Under the pieces are notes generated by a model. The model was not told the DNA's origin. It was given only the letters and a program-made list of their open reading frames with translations, and searched no databases. Of a stretch of 64,000 nucleotides of DNA, positions 49,065 through 58,004 are shown piece by piece. The translations under genes were made by a program, and so were the position numbers. Within the stretch, counting starts at the first letter, position 1; each line of letters opens with the position of its first letter. The stretch comes from Pedobacter montanisoli (GTDB lineage Bacteria; Bacteroidota; Bacteroidia; Sphingobacteriales; Sphingobacteriaceae): contig NZ_JALGBH010000002.1 in the NCBI RefSeq assembly GCF_022809115.1, positions 1,243,543 through 1,307,542 on the forward strand, written 5' to 3'.

Positions 49065-51728
49065 TTAGGCTTGTTCAATAGTGTGATTTGAAGCTTTCTT
49101 AATTACTTTTAACAGGTCTATTCCTTTACCCAGTATGGGTTTAAAAATATCGCCTAAGCTTTGCACTCTTTCTATCGCATTATGAATGTTAAAATCTGTC
49201 ATTTTCATACCTTTTTTAACTTCATCCCATTGCAAGGGCATAGATACGGGTGCTCCGGGTTTAGGTCTTACGGCATAAGCACAGGCAATGGTTGCATGTG
49301 GCCTGTTTTGCAGAAAATCGATATAGAGTTTTCCTTTACGATCCGAAATATGCCTTTCTAACGTGGTGAATTTAGGTAACTCACGGTTAACTAAGGTAGC
49401 AATGATACGACCAAACTCTTTGCTTTGTTCATAGGTATATTTATTACCTAAAGGAATATAAATATGAAGGCCTGTAGAGCCACTTGTTTTGCAGTAACTC
49501 TGCACGCCCATGTCATCTAATACCGATTTTGTAACCTGCGCCGTTTCTATCACCTGATCAAAAGTGTTTTTATCAGGATCAAGATCTATGATACAAAAAG
49601 TAGGATGATCTGGCTTTTTAACGGTACTGCTCCAGGGATTAAGCTCTATGCAACCCATGTTAATCATGTACAATAAAGTGGCTTCATCATTGGCAACGAG
49701 GTATTCTTTTTTTTCTTGATCTGCTTCACTGTAATAATCGTAGGTATCCATCCAATCGGGAACTTTTCCTTTTACATTTTTAAAGAAAAAACTTTTTCCG
49801 GTAATACCATTTGGATAACGGTTCATTGATTCTGGTCTTTCTTTCAGGTAAGGCATCAAAACCGGAGCAATCTGGTAGTAATAATTAATCAGCTCGCCTT
49901 TGGTAATTTTCTCCATAGGCCAGAAAATCTTTTTCAGATTGGTAAACTGCAATTCATGCCCCCCTATTTTCCTAACCTGCGTAGCCTCGCTAGGATTGAG
50001 CAAAGTTTTGCGACCAGGTTTTTCCCTTGCTTTAATGATTTTCCGATCCTGCTTTTCTACAATTTCTTCTGTAGGTTTTTCTGTTTCTAATACCACTTCT
50101 TTAGCTTTTTTATCTTCTCTCATACCATCAAAAGAGGGATGACGCATTACGCCATCGCTGGTAATTTCCGTATAACTTACTTCGCAAATCAATTCAGGCT
50201 TAAGCCAGGTTACCGTAGCATGCGGTGGATCATGCCTAAAACGGGAAGGCTTATTTACATCGGGTTCTTCTTTAAATGCAGGTTTTTTAACAATAAGTGG
50301 CATAAATTGCGCCATCATTTCCTGTTGCATTTTCTGGTTAAATCCGGTACCTACTTTACCTGTATAAATAAAATTTTTCTTCTGATCAAAAACGCCTACC
50401 AGCAAACTGCTGAACAGCTTATTGGTACCTTCATTTTTGGTAAAACCACCTATTACCACTTCCTGTTTTTTATTGGCTTTGATCTTTAACCAATCAGCAG
50501 AACGGTCATTAACATGATAAAGGCTGTTTTTTCTTTTGGCCATAATACCTTCCAAGCCCATTCTTTTTGCTGCAGCTAAAAACTCAACACCCGAAGTATC
50601 AAAAGTATGGCTCAGCTGAATTTGCGATTGCTCCGGTAAAATTGTTTCCAATAGCTTTCTTCTTTCTATAAGGGGAAGTGCTTTCAAGTCATGGCCATTG
50701 TACCATAAAATGTCAAAAACATAATAGATCAGTTCTCCGTCTGCTTCACTGCGCCAGTTTTGTAGTTTACCAAAATTGGCCTGACCGTTTTCATTTACCA
50801 CCACAATTTCGCCGTCTAATATAGCTTTAAGATCTAGCGACTTGAGCGCATCGTAAATAGGATAGAATTTATCATTGAAATTTTTGTCATTCCTCGATTT
50901 CAGTTCAACCTTATTTCCATCGAGAAAGGCAAGCGCCCGGTAACCATCCCATTTTATTTCATACAACCAATCGTCATTATCAAAAGGTTTGTCTACCAAA
51001 GTGGCCAACATAGGTTTAAGATTATTATAAAAAAGCTGTTTTGGCGCATCTTTCAATAACTCATCTGGCTTTGATTGAGCTTGGGGTTTTACAGGCTGAT
51101 CTTTTACTGTAGTATCTTTTTTAATTGTTTTACGTCCATACACCTGAACAGGAGCTTGTTCCATCTGCTCTATCGTCTTTTTAGAGATAACCGATTTATC
51201 TTTTCGGGTAATATCTTCGGCAGAGGCATATTTATCTTCCAGTTTCATGAGTAACCAACCGTTCTCTCCTCTTCCATAGGCTTTGATCAATGCAAACTCT
51301 CCTTTTAGTTTCTTGCCTTTTAACGAAAACTTCAGCTTTCCTGCATGCAGCTCATGGAGTAGTTGCTTTTCCTGTTTAACAACATCTTGATCTGTAAAAT
51401 CTGCTGGCTCATAAGTACCTTCGTCCCAAACAATTACTGTTCCTCCCCCATATTGACCTTTAGGAATAATGCCTTCAAAATTTCGGTAGTCATAAGGGTG
51501 ATCTTCTACCATCATGGCCAAACGTTTTACAGCAGGATCTGTTGAAGGTCCTTTGGGTACTGCCCAGCTTTTTAAAACGCCGTCCATCTCCAGCCTGAAA
51601 TCATAATGCAGATGAGATGCATCATGTTTCTGTATCACAAATCTCAATTCTTTTCCCGACGATTTTCCGCCAAAGGGCTCAGGTGTTTTGTCTGTAGATC
51701 GCTTCTGCTTGTATTTTGATAAACTCAT
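49065..51728 (-). CDS. ligD: Multifunctional ATP-dependent DNA ligase D (LigD)
   Basis: The 887-residue protein has three domains in the order phosphoesterase, ligase, polymerase. The 3'-phosphoesterase (about 1-160) shows FVIQKHDASHLHYDFRLEMDG. The ligase (about 230-530) has the adenylated Lys259 in EIKWDGYRALAF, and EIVVVNENG. The primase-polymerase (about 590-880) has IIDLDPDKNTFDQVIE and SGSTGLHIYIPLG. It acts with Ku in non-homologous end joining. It is followed 3 bp on by the CinA gene and preceded by AATACCTG elements. Confidence 0.97.
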   Translation of the reverse strand: MSLSKYKQKRSTDKTPEPFGGKSSGKELRFVIQKHDASHLHYDFRLEMDGVLKSWAVPKGPSTDPAVKRLAMMVEDHPYDYRNFEGIIPKGQYGGGTVIVWDEGTYEPADFTDQDVVKQEKQLLHELHAGKLKFSLKGKKLKGEFALIKAYGRGENGWLLMKLEDKYASAEDITRKDKSVISKKTIEQMEQAPVQVYGRKTIKKDTTVKDQPVKPQAQSKPDELLKDAPKQLFYNNLKPMLATLVDKPFDNDDWLYEIKWDGYRALAFLDGNKVELKSRNDKNFNDKFYPIYDALKSLDLKAILDGEIVVVNENGQANFGKLQNWRSEADGELIYYVFDILWYNGHDLKALPLIERRKLLETILPEQSQIQLSHTFDTSGVEFLAAAKRMGLEGIMAKRKNSLYHVNDRSADWLKIKANKKQEVVIGGFTKNEGTNKLFSSLLVGVFDQKKNFIYTGKVGTGFNQKMQQEMMAQFMPLIVKKPAFKEEPDVNKPSRFRHDPPHATVTWLKPELICEVSYTEITSDGVMRHPSFDGMREDKKAKEVVLETEKPTEEIVEKQDRKIIKAREKPGRKTLLNPSEATQVRKIGGHELQFTNLKKIFWPMEKITKGELINYYYQIAPVLMPYLKERPESMNRYPNGITGKSFFFKNVKGKVPDWMDTYDYYSEADQEKKEYLVANDEATLLYMINMGCIELNPWSSTVKKPDHPTFCIIDLDPDKNTFDQVIETAQVTKSVLDDMGVQSYCKTSGSTGLHIYIPLGNKYTYEQSKEFGRIIATLVNRELPKFTTLERHISDRKGKLYIDFLQNRPHATIACAYAVRPKPGAPVSMPLQWDEVKKGMKMTDFNIHNAIERVQSLGDIFKPILGKGIDLLKVIKKASNHTIEQA

Positions 51729-51850
51729 AATCCTTCATATTAAAACGTTATCCATATCTCATGTTTAAACAGTATGAACGAATTAAAAGTTTCGATATAC
51801 AGCCGTGTTTATATCCTAAAAAGCAAATAAAAGAACCTTCTCATTCTAAA

Positions 51851-51858
51851 CAGGTATT
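51851..51858 (-). promoter_or_regulatory. Stress-regulon element G upstream of ligD
   Basis: AATACCTGTTTA on the minus strand, about 120 bases before the ligD start. The downstream (T)AAAC box is not found at the expected spacing. A related AATACCTA occurs nearby (51883-51891 region). Confidence 0.4.
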
Positions 51859-51901
51859 AATGGCAAAACATAATAGGTATTTCATAACAACTCTAACAGT
51901 A

Positions 51902-51928
51902 TATACCTGTTTTTAAGACCAATTAAAC
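51902..51928 (+). promoter_or_regulatory. Stress-regulon element C
   Basis: TATACCTGTTTTT is followed after 14 bases by TAAAC (51924-51928), about 57 bases before the GTG of the small gene at 51985. It faces away from ligD. Confidence 0.55.
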
Positions 51929-51984
51929 CAAAATACATACATAAATGTTCAAAATCATGAAGAGACTTAAAGGAGGAAATTGTT

Positions 51985-52164
51985 GTGAATACCGATAAGG
52001 AAAAAGAGAAAAAGATCAGCCAGCAAAAGCAGAAAACGGTTCGGGGATCGGGGTTTACTTATAATGAAGATCAGCAATCAACCGATCAGAGTATACCTTT
52101 GGCCGCAGCAGATAAAAAGCAGGTTGTCCGTTTGCCCAAATTAGGTAAGAAATACCGGATCTGA
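51985..52164 (+). CDS. Small hydrophilic protein with GTG start
   Basis: A GTG at 51985 opens 59 codons (MNTDKEKEKKISQQKQKTVR at the start, LPKLGKKYRI at the end). An AAAGGAGG Shine-Dalgarno run lies about 9 bases before it, unusually strong for this lineage. A 13-codon ATG frame (51957-51998) spans that run and may be a leader peptide. The product is polar and probably disordered. It is followed by another small polar gene, and both lie downstream of element C. No family was recognised. Confidence 0.55.
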   Translation: MNTDKEKEKKISQQKQKTVRGSGFTYNEDQQSTDQSIPLAAADKKQVVRLPKLGKKYRI

Positions 52165-52210
52165 ATTAATCTGTCATCAACTTAATTGTTCATTTAAAAT
52201 CATCATAATT

Positions 52211-52411
52211 ATGAAAAAGCCTGAAAATAAAAACAAATTAAAAGCAGATACACCTCTTGTTTCAGAAAACAAGAAGAAAGCTACAACTTCTAAAGACAAA
52301 CATGAAGCGCCTAAGTACACAAAAGATGAAAAGGAATTTGCTGATGGCAAAGGAAGCCAGTTGTCTAACCAATTAGATCATAAAACTCCAAAAGGCAAGG
52401 AGAAAAAATGA
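52211..52411 (+). CDS. Small lysine-rich hydrophilic protein
   Basis: The 66-residue protein is Lys-, Asp- and Thr-rich with no hydrophobic stretch (KKPENKNKLKADTPLV, KDEKEFADGKGSQLSNQLDH). It is likely disordered. It lies 46 bp after the GTG-start gene and is probably co-transcribed with it. Confidence 0.6.
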   Translation: MKKPENKNKLKADTPLVSENKKKATTSKDKHEAPKYTKDEKEFADGKGSQLSNQLDHKTPKGKEKK

Positions 52412-52431
52412 GCTTCTATCTGCAAGAACTA

Positions 52432-53169
52432 TCAACGATCAGCTTTTATAAGTTCTATTAATCGTTTTGCATTAAAAGCTGCGTAAGCCGCCTGATCATT
52501 ATCAAAATAGATGTAAACATCCTTTGATTCTGCGGCGGCTTTTTTCGCAAATTCAGTCCAGGTGCTCAATTCTTTTTCCTGATAGCTACCCTGATATTTT
52601 GCTCCGGGACCATGCAGTCTTATATATACAAAATCAGCAGTTATATTTAAGGGCGATAGATGACCCGCTAGCTCATAAATGCAGAAAGCCACGTTGTAAC
52701 GTTTTAACAATTCAATAACCTCTTTTTCATACCAACTATGATTTCTAAACTCAAAAGTGTAACGGTACAGCGGTGATAAGAGTTTAAGAAAACTTTCCAA
52801 TCGTTCTACATCTATTTTCCAACCCGGTGGTAATTGGAATAATACAACCCCCAACTTTTCTTCTAAATGAACCAAACGATCAAAAAAATCCTTAATATCA
52901 TCTGCGCTTACTTTTAATTTTTTGGTATGGGTAAAATAACGGTTTGCCTTTACAGAAAAACAGAATTTTGGTGGTACAGAAGTTTTCCATTTGCTAAAAT
53001 TCTCGGCAGAGGGCTGCCTGTAAAAAGAATTATTCAGCTCTACGGTATCAAACGATTGGCAATAATAATCCAATTGATCTTTCTGTTTAAGATCTTCAGG
53101 ATAAAATATTCCATTCCAATGCTTGTATTTCCATCCCGATGTCCCGATATAAATTCTTCCTTTCTTCAT
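52432..53169 (-). CDS. DUF72 (YecE-like) TIM-barrel protein
   Basis: The 245-residue protein has the DUF72 pattern IGTSGWKYKHWNGIFYP, FDTVELNNSFYRQP, KFCFSVKANRYFTH, LGVVLFQLPPGW, EFRNHSW and VYIRLHG, and ends DVYIYFDNDQAAYAAFNA. YecE-type proteins are TIM barrels of unknown activity. It is convergent with the small polar genes and divergent from the kinase at 53292. Confidence 0.93.
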   Translation of the reverse strand: MKKGRIYIGTSGWKYKHWNGIFYPEDLKQKDQLDYYCQSFDTVELNNSFYRQPSAENFSKWKTSVPPKFCFSVKANRYFTHTKKLKVSADDIKDFFDRLVHLEEKLGVVLFQLPPGWKIDVERLESFLKLLSPLYRYTFEFRNHSWYEKEVIELLKRYNVAFCIYELAGHLSPLNITADFVYIRLHGPGAKYQGSYQEKELSTWTEFAKKAAAESKDVYIYFDNDQAAYAAFNAKRLIELIKADR

Positions 53170-53291
53170 ATGACTATTGATATACTTTCTGTATGATGTA
53201 TAACAATTGAATTGGCAATTTTTAGAACTTTATTAAACATATTTATGTAATTTAAATTTGTAGTTTTAAATAGTTTTTACGCTTAATACCT

Positions 53292-55160
53292 ATGTTGCGC
53301 ACAAAACCTATAACTTGCTTAATTCTCATTCTTTTATTTTGCCTGTTTGGCAACACCTCTAAAGGACAGATCCAAAAGATCAGACAAGAATTGCATAGCT
53401 TATCTTTAGCCAAAGACAGCATTGTGATGATCAACAGCTTAAATAAGCTGGGAACACTTTACCGAAACATAAATACTGATAGCTGTTTTTATTATGGAAT
53501 GCAGGCCAAACGAATAGCAACCAATTTACATTACCAGAAAGGCGCAACAGATGCAGACTTGCTACTTGCACACTCTTTTTTTAAGAGAGGACTATATGCA
53601 GAATCTTTAGACATACTTGGCAAAGTATTACCTTTTTACCAAAAGACAGATGATATAGAAAAAATCATTCGGGTACATTTAGATATGGTAGAAGTGCTGA
53701 ACAAAGGCATTTCGGATAGAAAAAAGATTGTATCTCTTTTACAAAAGGCGATCGAAACCGGAACAAAACTTCAAAAAGACAGCATAATGTCTGAAGTATA
53801 TATAACTTATTGTAACCGTAACCCTGATCTTTCTACAGACAGTATTAAATATTACCTCAGTAAATCTAAAGCTATTGCAAGCCGTTACAATGACGAGTAC
53901 ATGCTAAGCTTTAACCTGTTGTGGCAAGCACGCTTATTAATTTTGAATGGGGAAAAACAGCAAGCATTACCTCTTATCAAACAATTGATATCAAATTCGC
54001 AACGTAATGGCAACCCAAATATAGAAATTAACTCACTCTTCTTAATGACCGGGTATTACGATAACAAGCCCAAAACAGCGCTTGATTATCTTTACCAGAC
54101 TTACCATGTAGCGCAGAAAAGTGGTGACAGTTATTTGGAAATCTATATTTTAAATAATGCCTTAGAATTTGCTAAACAGTTAGGCGATAAGGATGAAATT
54201 ATTAAGGTTTATGTTGAATTGGAAAAAGCCACGTCGGCAGAATGGGAAAAATCGAAAAAGTTTATCAGTGACTATGTAAAGTATAATGCTATTCAAGATG
54301 ACAATAAACTGTTAAGCAAAAAAAATGAGCAGAAAACAGGTCTTCTTATAGCGTTAGGAATTTCTCTGATGGTTACCGTTTTTGCTTTGTTTAAACTATG
54401 GAACAACCGGAAAAAATTATTGAACCTGAACAAGAAAATTTGGTCTCAAAATTCCAATATGCAAAAAACGCTGAACGCATTAGAACAAAGCCAGGCCAAT
54501 AATACCCGAATGATGCAAATTGTAGCACACGATTTACGCAATCCCATAGGCGGTATATATTCTATTGCTTCAATGATGCTAGATGAAGATGGACGTACAA
54601 AAGAAGACAGAGAAGGATTAGAAATGATCAAAACATCCGGAAAACTCTCTCTCGATTTGGTGAACGACTTGCTTTTGGCTCATACCAAAACGAATGAACT
54701 GGAAAAAGAACCCGTTGATCTGGGTGATCTGTTACAGTATTGTGTTGACCTTTTACGTCATAAAGCAGCATTAAAAGAACAACAAATTGACCTACAGGTT
54801 AATGTAACCATAAGTGTTCTTGCCAACCAGGAAAAACTATGGCGGGTAGTGAGCAATTTAATTGCCAATGCCATTAAATTTAGTCCTAATGGCTCATCCA
54901 TTCAGGTAGCTTTACAAAAAGAAGCAGAGCATGCACTTATCTCCGTAAAAGATAATGGCATAGGCATACCGAAAGAAATAGCTTCCAAAATATTTGATAT
55001 GTTTACCGATGCCAAACGAATTGGAACAGCAGGCGAGCAATCATTTGGTTTAGGATTGGCGATTTCTAAACAGCTTGTTGAGGCTCAAGGTGGAAAGCTC
55101 TGGTTTGAAAGTGAACCGGAATCTGGAACCATTTTTTATGTAGAATTACCGATAAATTAA
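53292..55160 (+). CDS. Membrane sensor histidine kinase with TPR-like periplasmic domain
   Basis: The 622-residue protein has a signal peptide (ends TSKGQ), a helical repeat region of tetratricopeptide type (about 30-340) and one transmembrane helix (about 350-370). A HisKA domain follows with His in MQIVAHDLRNPIGGIY (about residue 415), then a HATPase_c domain with NLIANAIKFSP, DNGIGI and GLGLAISKQL. No response regulator adjoins, so the partner is elsewhere. This TPR-kinase type is common in Bacteroidota. Confidence 0.92.
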   Translation: MLRTKPITCLILILLFCLFGNTSKGQIQKIRQELHSLSLAKDSIVMINSLNKLGTLYRNINTDSCFYYGMQAKRIATNLHYQKGATDADLLLAHSFFKRGLYAESLDILGKVLPFYQKTDDIEKIIRVHLDMVEVLNKGISDRKKIVSLLQKAIETGTKLQKDSIMSEVYITYCNRNPDLSTDSIKYYLSKSKAIASRYNDEYMLSFNLLWQARLLILNGEKQQALPLIKQLISNSQRNGNPNIEINSLFLMTGYYDNKPKTALDYLYQTYHVAQKSGDSYLEIYILNNALEFAKQLGDKDEIIKVYVELEKATSAEWEKSKKFISDYVKYNAIQDDNKLLSKKNEQKTGLLIALGISLMVTVFALFKLWNNRKKLLNLNKKIWSQNSNMQKTLNALEQSQANNTRMMQIVAHDLRNPIGGIYSIASMMLDEDGRTKEDREGLEMIKTSGKLSLDLVNDLLLAHTKTNELEKEPVDLGDLLQYCVDLLRHKAALKEQQIDLQVNVTISVLANQEKLWRVVSNLIANAIKFSPNGSSIQVALQKEAEHALISVKDNGIGIPKEIASKIFDMFTDAKRIGTAGEQSFGLGLAISKQLVEAQGGKLWFESEPESGTIFYVELPIN

Positions 55161-55192
55161 TCTTCAACAAAACTTACAATCTATAATCGATT

Positions 55193-56410
55193 TCATAACC
55201 TGATTAATTCGTTTTCTAATAAATATTCTCTTCTTATTTTTTGGTTCATTTTGTTCATAACCGAAATGAATAAATCATCGGCTTCTTTAGGATGAATTTC
55301 CTTTAGAATTTTAGCTTTTACCAAAGAAAAATAAATGTGTTCGTTAGGTAATTCTTTTTCAATTTCAGATAGAATAATTAAGGCTTTTTCTATTTCTCCA
55401 ATTTTACTTAAACAAAAGCAATAGTTCAGTTTTACAATGGGTGATTGTGAAACTTTTTGCATCATTTCGTATAATTTCACAATGTCAGCCCAGTCATTTT
55501 GAGTTAATTCATTTATGGACATATACTTGCTGATGATGACCGCTTCAAGATAAAACTTACTTACTGTTTCCGGTTTTTTGAGATAATAAAAGCCTAAATT
55601 GAGCAATTCTTTATTCCATTTTTCACGGTTTTGATTGAAAAAAGAAATGAGTTTCCCATTGTCAATTTTTGCGGGAATTCTTGCAATATGAAAACAAAAA
55701 AGTGCCAATAAATTGCTTGTTGAACTCAATTTATTTTGGCTGAGCAAAAATTTTGTCAAAGCAAATGCTTCTAAACACAAATCCTCATTCACAATACTTT
55801 CTGCCTTTTCGCTAAAAAAATCAAAACCAGTATTGAAAACCGCATAAAGTATTTCTTCTACAATGGCAATGGCTTTTTGATGAGCTGTAATTGAATTTAA
55901 GTCAATTACATTGCCATTAAACTCAAGTTGTATACTTTTCTTTGTACGATTAATGCTTTTATAAATCGCTTCCTGATTAATTAAAGTACAATCAGAAATT
56001 TCAGTTATGTTTAACCCAAAAATATTTTTAAGGACAAACAGTATTTTGGCTTGATTTGAAATATTTTCTAAAGTAGAAATGAATATGATCGTTTGAAGCC
56101 GTAAATCGATTTCGATATTGCCTGTTGAATTATCCTCAATATATTCTACCGAGAAACTATTGTTTTCTCTTTGCTTAATTTGGTTCAATACATCATTACG
56201 AGCCACAATGAAAAGCCAGTTTTCTTTATTGTTCGGAATGTTATCTTGTTTCCATATTCTCAGAGATTTCAAAAACGAATTTTGAATAGCATCCTCAATT
56301 TCGGAAACGTAATTCGTCCCAAATTGATTTAATAACCCCGAAAACAGCTTTCCATATAATGCTCTGTAATTTATTTCTTCTTTTGGAAGTGAATTATTGC
56401 TCATAATCAT
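55193..56410 (-). CDS. ECF sigma factor with C-terminal extension (DUF6596 type)
   Basis: The 405-residue protein has a sigma-70 region 2 (YVSEIEDAIQNSFLKSLRIW, NKENWLFIVARNDVLNQIK), a region 4 (LFVLKNIFGLNITEISDCTLINQEAIYKSINRTKKSI) and a long C-terminal helical extension of about 230 residues, as in SigJ/ECF42-like factors. These factors usually sit next to a YciI-like gene, as here; the two genes overlap by 17 bp. The extension probably controls activity in place of an anti-sigma factor. Its target promoters are unknown. Confidence 0.88.
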   Translation of the reverse strand: MIMSNNSLPKEEINYRALYGKLFSGLLNQFGTNYVSEIEDAIQNSFLKSLRIWKQDNIPNNKENWLFIVARNDVLNQIKQRENNSFSVEYIEDNSTGNIEIDLRLQTIIFISTLENISNQAKILFVLKNIFGLNITEISDCTLINQEAIYKSINRTKKSIQLEFNGNVIDLNSITAHQKAIAIVEEILYAVFNTGFDFFSEKAESIVNEDLCLEAFALTKFLLSQNKLSSTSNLLALFCFHIARIPAKIDNGKLISFFNQNREKWNKELLNLGFYYLKKPETVSKFYLEAVIISKYMSINELTQNDWADIVKLYEMMQKVSQSPIVKLNYCFCLSKIGEIEKALIILSEIEKELPNEHIYFSLVKAKILKEIHPKEADDLFISVMNKMNQKIRREYLLENELIRL

Positions 56411-56750
56411 CCATTTCCATTATCGGACGGATTTCAGTAGTTCCTCCGTAATGATGCGTAGGGCATTCTTTAGCCAATTCTACAATCGTTTCCAAATTAT
56501 CCGCTTGTAGCAAATAATATCCACCAATAATTTCTTTGGATTCCAAATAAGGGCCGTCTTTAACAACAGCATCTTTTCCTGTAATGAGAATACTTTTTTC
56601 GTTTAATCCGTCTCCTGAGATCAGATGGCCCGCCTCAGCTAATTTATTTGCCCAATTCATATGGACATGAGCCAATTCCTCCATTTCTTTTGGAGATAAT
56701 TCGTTTAGTTTTTTAATGTCTTCGTGAAGTAATAATAAGAACTGTTTCAT
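56394..56750 (-). CDS. YciI/YCII-like protein (DGPF-type) paired with the sigma factor
   Basis: The start at 56750 (MKQFLLLLHEDIKKL) was chosen over an in-frame ATG 15 codons upstream because family members begin there. The 118-residue alpha/beta protein has VKDGPYLESKEIIGGYYLLQ and the CPTHHYGGTTEIRPI end typical of the YCII/DGPF family. The role is unknown, but it is regularly co-encoded with ECF41/42-type sigma factors. Confidence 0.88.
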   Translation of the reverse strand: MKQFLLLLHEDIKKLNELSPKEMEELAHVHMNWANKLAEAGHLISGDGLNEKSILITGKDAVVKDGPYLESKEIIGGYYLLQADNLETIVELAKECPTHHYGGTTEIRPIMEMDDYEQ

Positions 56751-57026
56751 TGTAAATTGTTTTTTAATTTTAGCAAAGACATTTAGAAGTCTCAATTTTG
56801 GACATTTTTTCTTTTTTTTGGAGTATTATAAAACTTTGTGTTAGCGGTATGTTCGTCAACTTACTCAATTGAAAAGAATTAGCTTTAACAGGTCCCTTAA
56901 ATTTCCCAAACTAATTTCATTAAATAAAATATAAAAAAGCATAAATGGGTACCATAACTAGGCAATAATAACTTATTATCGTTAAATAGTAAATACAAAA
57001 AGATACCTAACTAAAACTCATTAAAA

Positions 57027-57494
57027 TTAAGCTCTTTCTACCATACAGTTATAACACCCTGGTTTAGCATTGTGAATATGGATATAATCTATGTCTTCGT
57101 TTTCAAAAGTTTGAATTATTTTTTCCCTAAGATTTTGGCCTTCAATTACAGAAGCATTCTTCATAATTCCATTCTTATCATATCCACGTAACGAAAGTAG
57201 CCGGTGATCAAACATTTTTGGTACCTCGTTGATATCCAAATTTGCAGTTTTACCTACTTTCCTTATAAATATTGGCCCACTTGCTCTATAGGGCGAATTT
57301 ATTTTATAATATTGGTAAGGCAACAGAATAACTTCTTCTCCAAGTTCTGCGTCTTGTAAACTTACTCTACAAGGAAATCCGGGAAACTTGTCTACAATTA
57401 TTCTTTTCGCGTTGATTTTTGCTAACTCTAAATTGTCCAACTCAAAAATGTGGGCAAATTCCATGTCATCTAATGATTTTAATCTAAAATTCAT
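57027..57494 (-). CDS. DUF1203 family protein
   Basis: The 155-residue protein shows the DUF1203 pattern: FPGFPCRVSLQDAELGEEVILLPYQYY, SPYRASGPIFIRK, LLSLRGYDKNGIMKNASV and a final HIHNAKPGCYNCMVERA with a CxxC pair. The function is unknown. It is an isolated gene. Confidence 0.88.
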   Translation of the reverse strand: MNFRLKSLDDMEFAHIFELDNLELAKINAKRIIVDKFPGFPCRVSLQDAELGEEVILLPYQYYKINSPYRASGPIFIRKVGKTANLDINEVPKMFDHRLLSLRGYDKNGIMKNASVIEGQNLREKIIQTFENEDIDYIHIHNAKPGCYNCMVERA

Positions 57495-57730
57495 TGTTAT
57501 GTTTTTTTAGTAAAAATCAATGAATTAAGGTTATTGTCCAATCTGAATCTTGCTATGTTTAGTGATGTTTGGCATTACTACTCATCGTTTGGAGTTTGAA
57601 CTTTCAAATGTAACAACACGTGGTTTTATCTATATGTTAGGCACCTCGAGTATTAAAATTTAATCCTTAGATAAATAATAATAATAATAATAGTTTTTTA
57701 TTGATCAGAGAATAATGCTTTAAAAAAGAC

Positions 57731-57757
57731 AAAGCCACTGATTTTATCAGTGGCTTT
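57731..57757 (-). terminator. Terminator after tRNA-Pro
   Basis: A perfect 12-bp inverted repeat (AAAGCCACTGAT/ATCAGTGGCTTT around a 3-base loop) is followed on the minus strand by GTCTTTTTTA. It ends the two-tRNA unit. Confidence 0.8.
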
Positions 57758-57759
57758 TG

Positions 57760-57833
57760 TCGGGATGGCAGGATTCGAACCTGCGGCCTCCACATCCCAA
57801 ATGTGGCGCGATACCGGGCTACGCTACATCCCG
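57760..57833 (-). tRNA. tRNA-Pro (anticodon TGG)
   Basis: A full cloverleaf is visible on the minus strand: acceptor CGGGATG/CATCCCG, D arm around GCGTAGCCCGGTATCGC, anticodon stem CCACA/TGTGG with loop TTTGGGA (anticodon TGG), and a T arm with GGTTCGAATCC. The length is 74 nt and CCA is not encoded. Confidence 0.96.
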
Positions 57834-57849
57834 AAAAGGTTTTACCTCT

Positions 57850-57937
<88 letters not shown>

Positions 57938-57968
57938 TTTCGATCGGCGTTGCTGCGTTTCGAGGTTG

Positions 57969-57998
57969 CAAATATAGCAATTCATTAATGTTTGCAAA
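57969..57998 (-). promoter_or_regulatory. Promoter of the tRNA-Ser/tRNA-Pro unit
   Basis: On the minus strand TTTG (57995-57998), 18 bases, then TATATTTG (57969-57976) matches the Bacteroidota housekeeping consensus TTTG-N18/19-TAnnTTTG. The expected start is about 25 bases upstream of tRNA-Ser. Confidence 0.75.
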
Positions 57999-58004
57999 AA
58001 AAAA

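Noticed and set aside
27923..51928. Reading the stress motif in reverse as GTTTA-N14-CAGGTAT, close to the SigB-type GTTT ... GGGTAT promoter.
   Set aside because: At 40523-40550 and 46407-46433 the reverse direction would lead only into antisense DNA, while the chosen direction always reaches a gene. It is kept as an alternative for the divergent pairs only.
57672..57693. AAT microsatellite.
   Set aside because: It is short, intergenic and not next to a start codon, so phase variation is unlikely.
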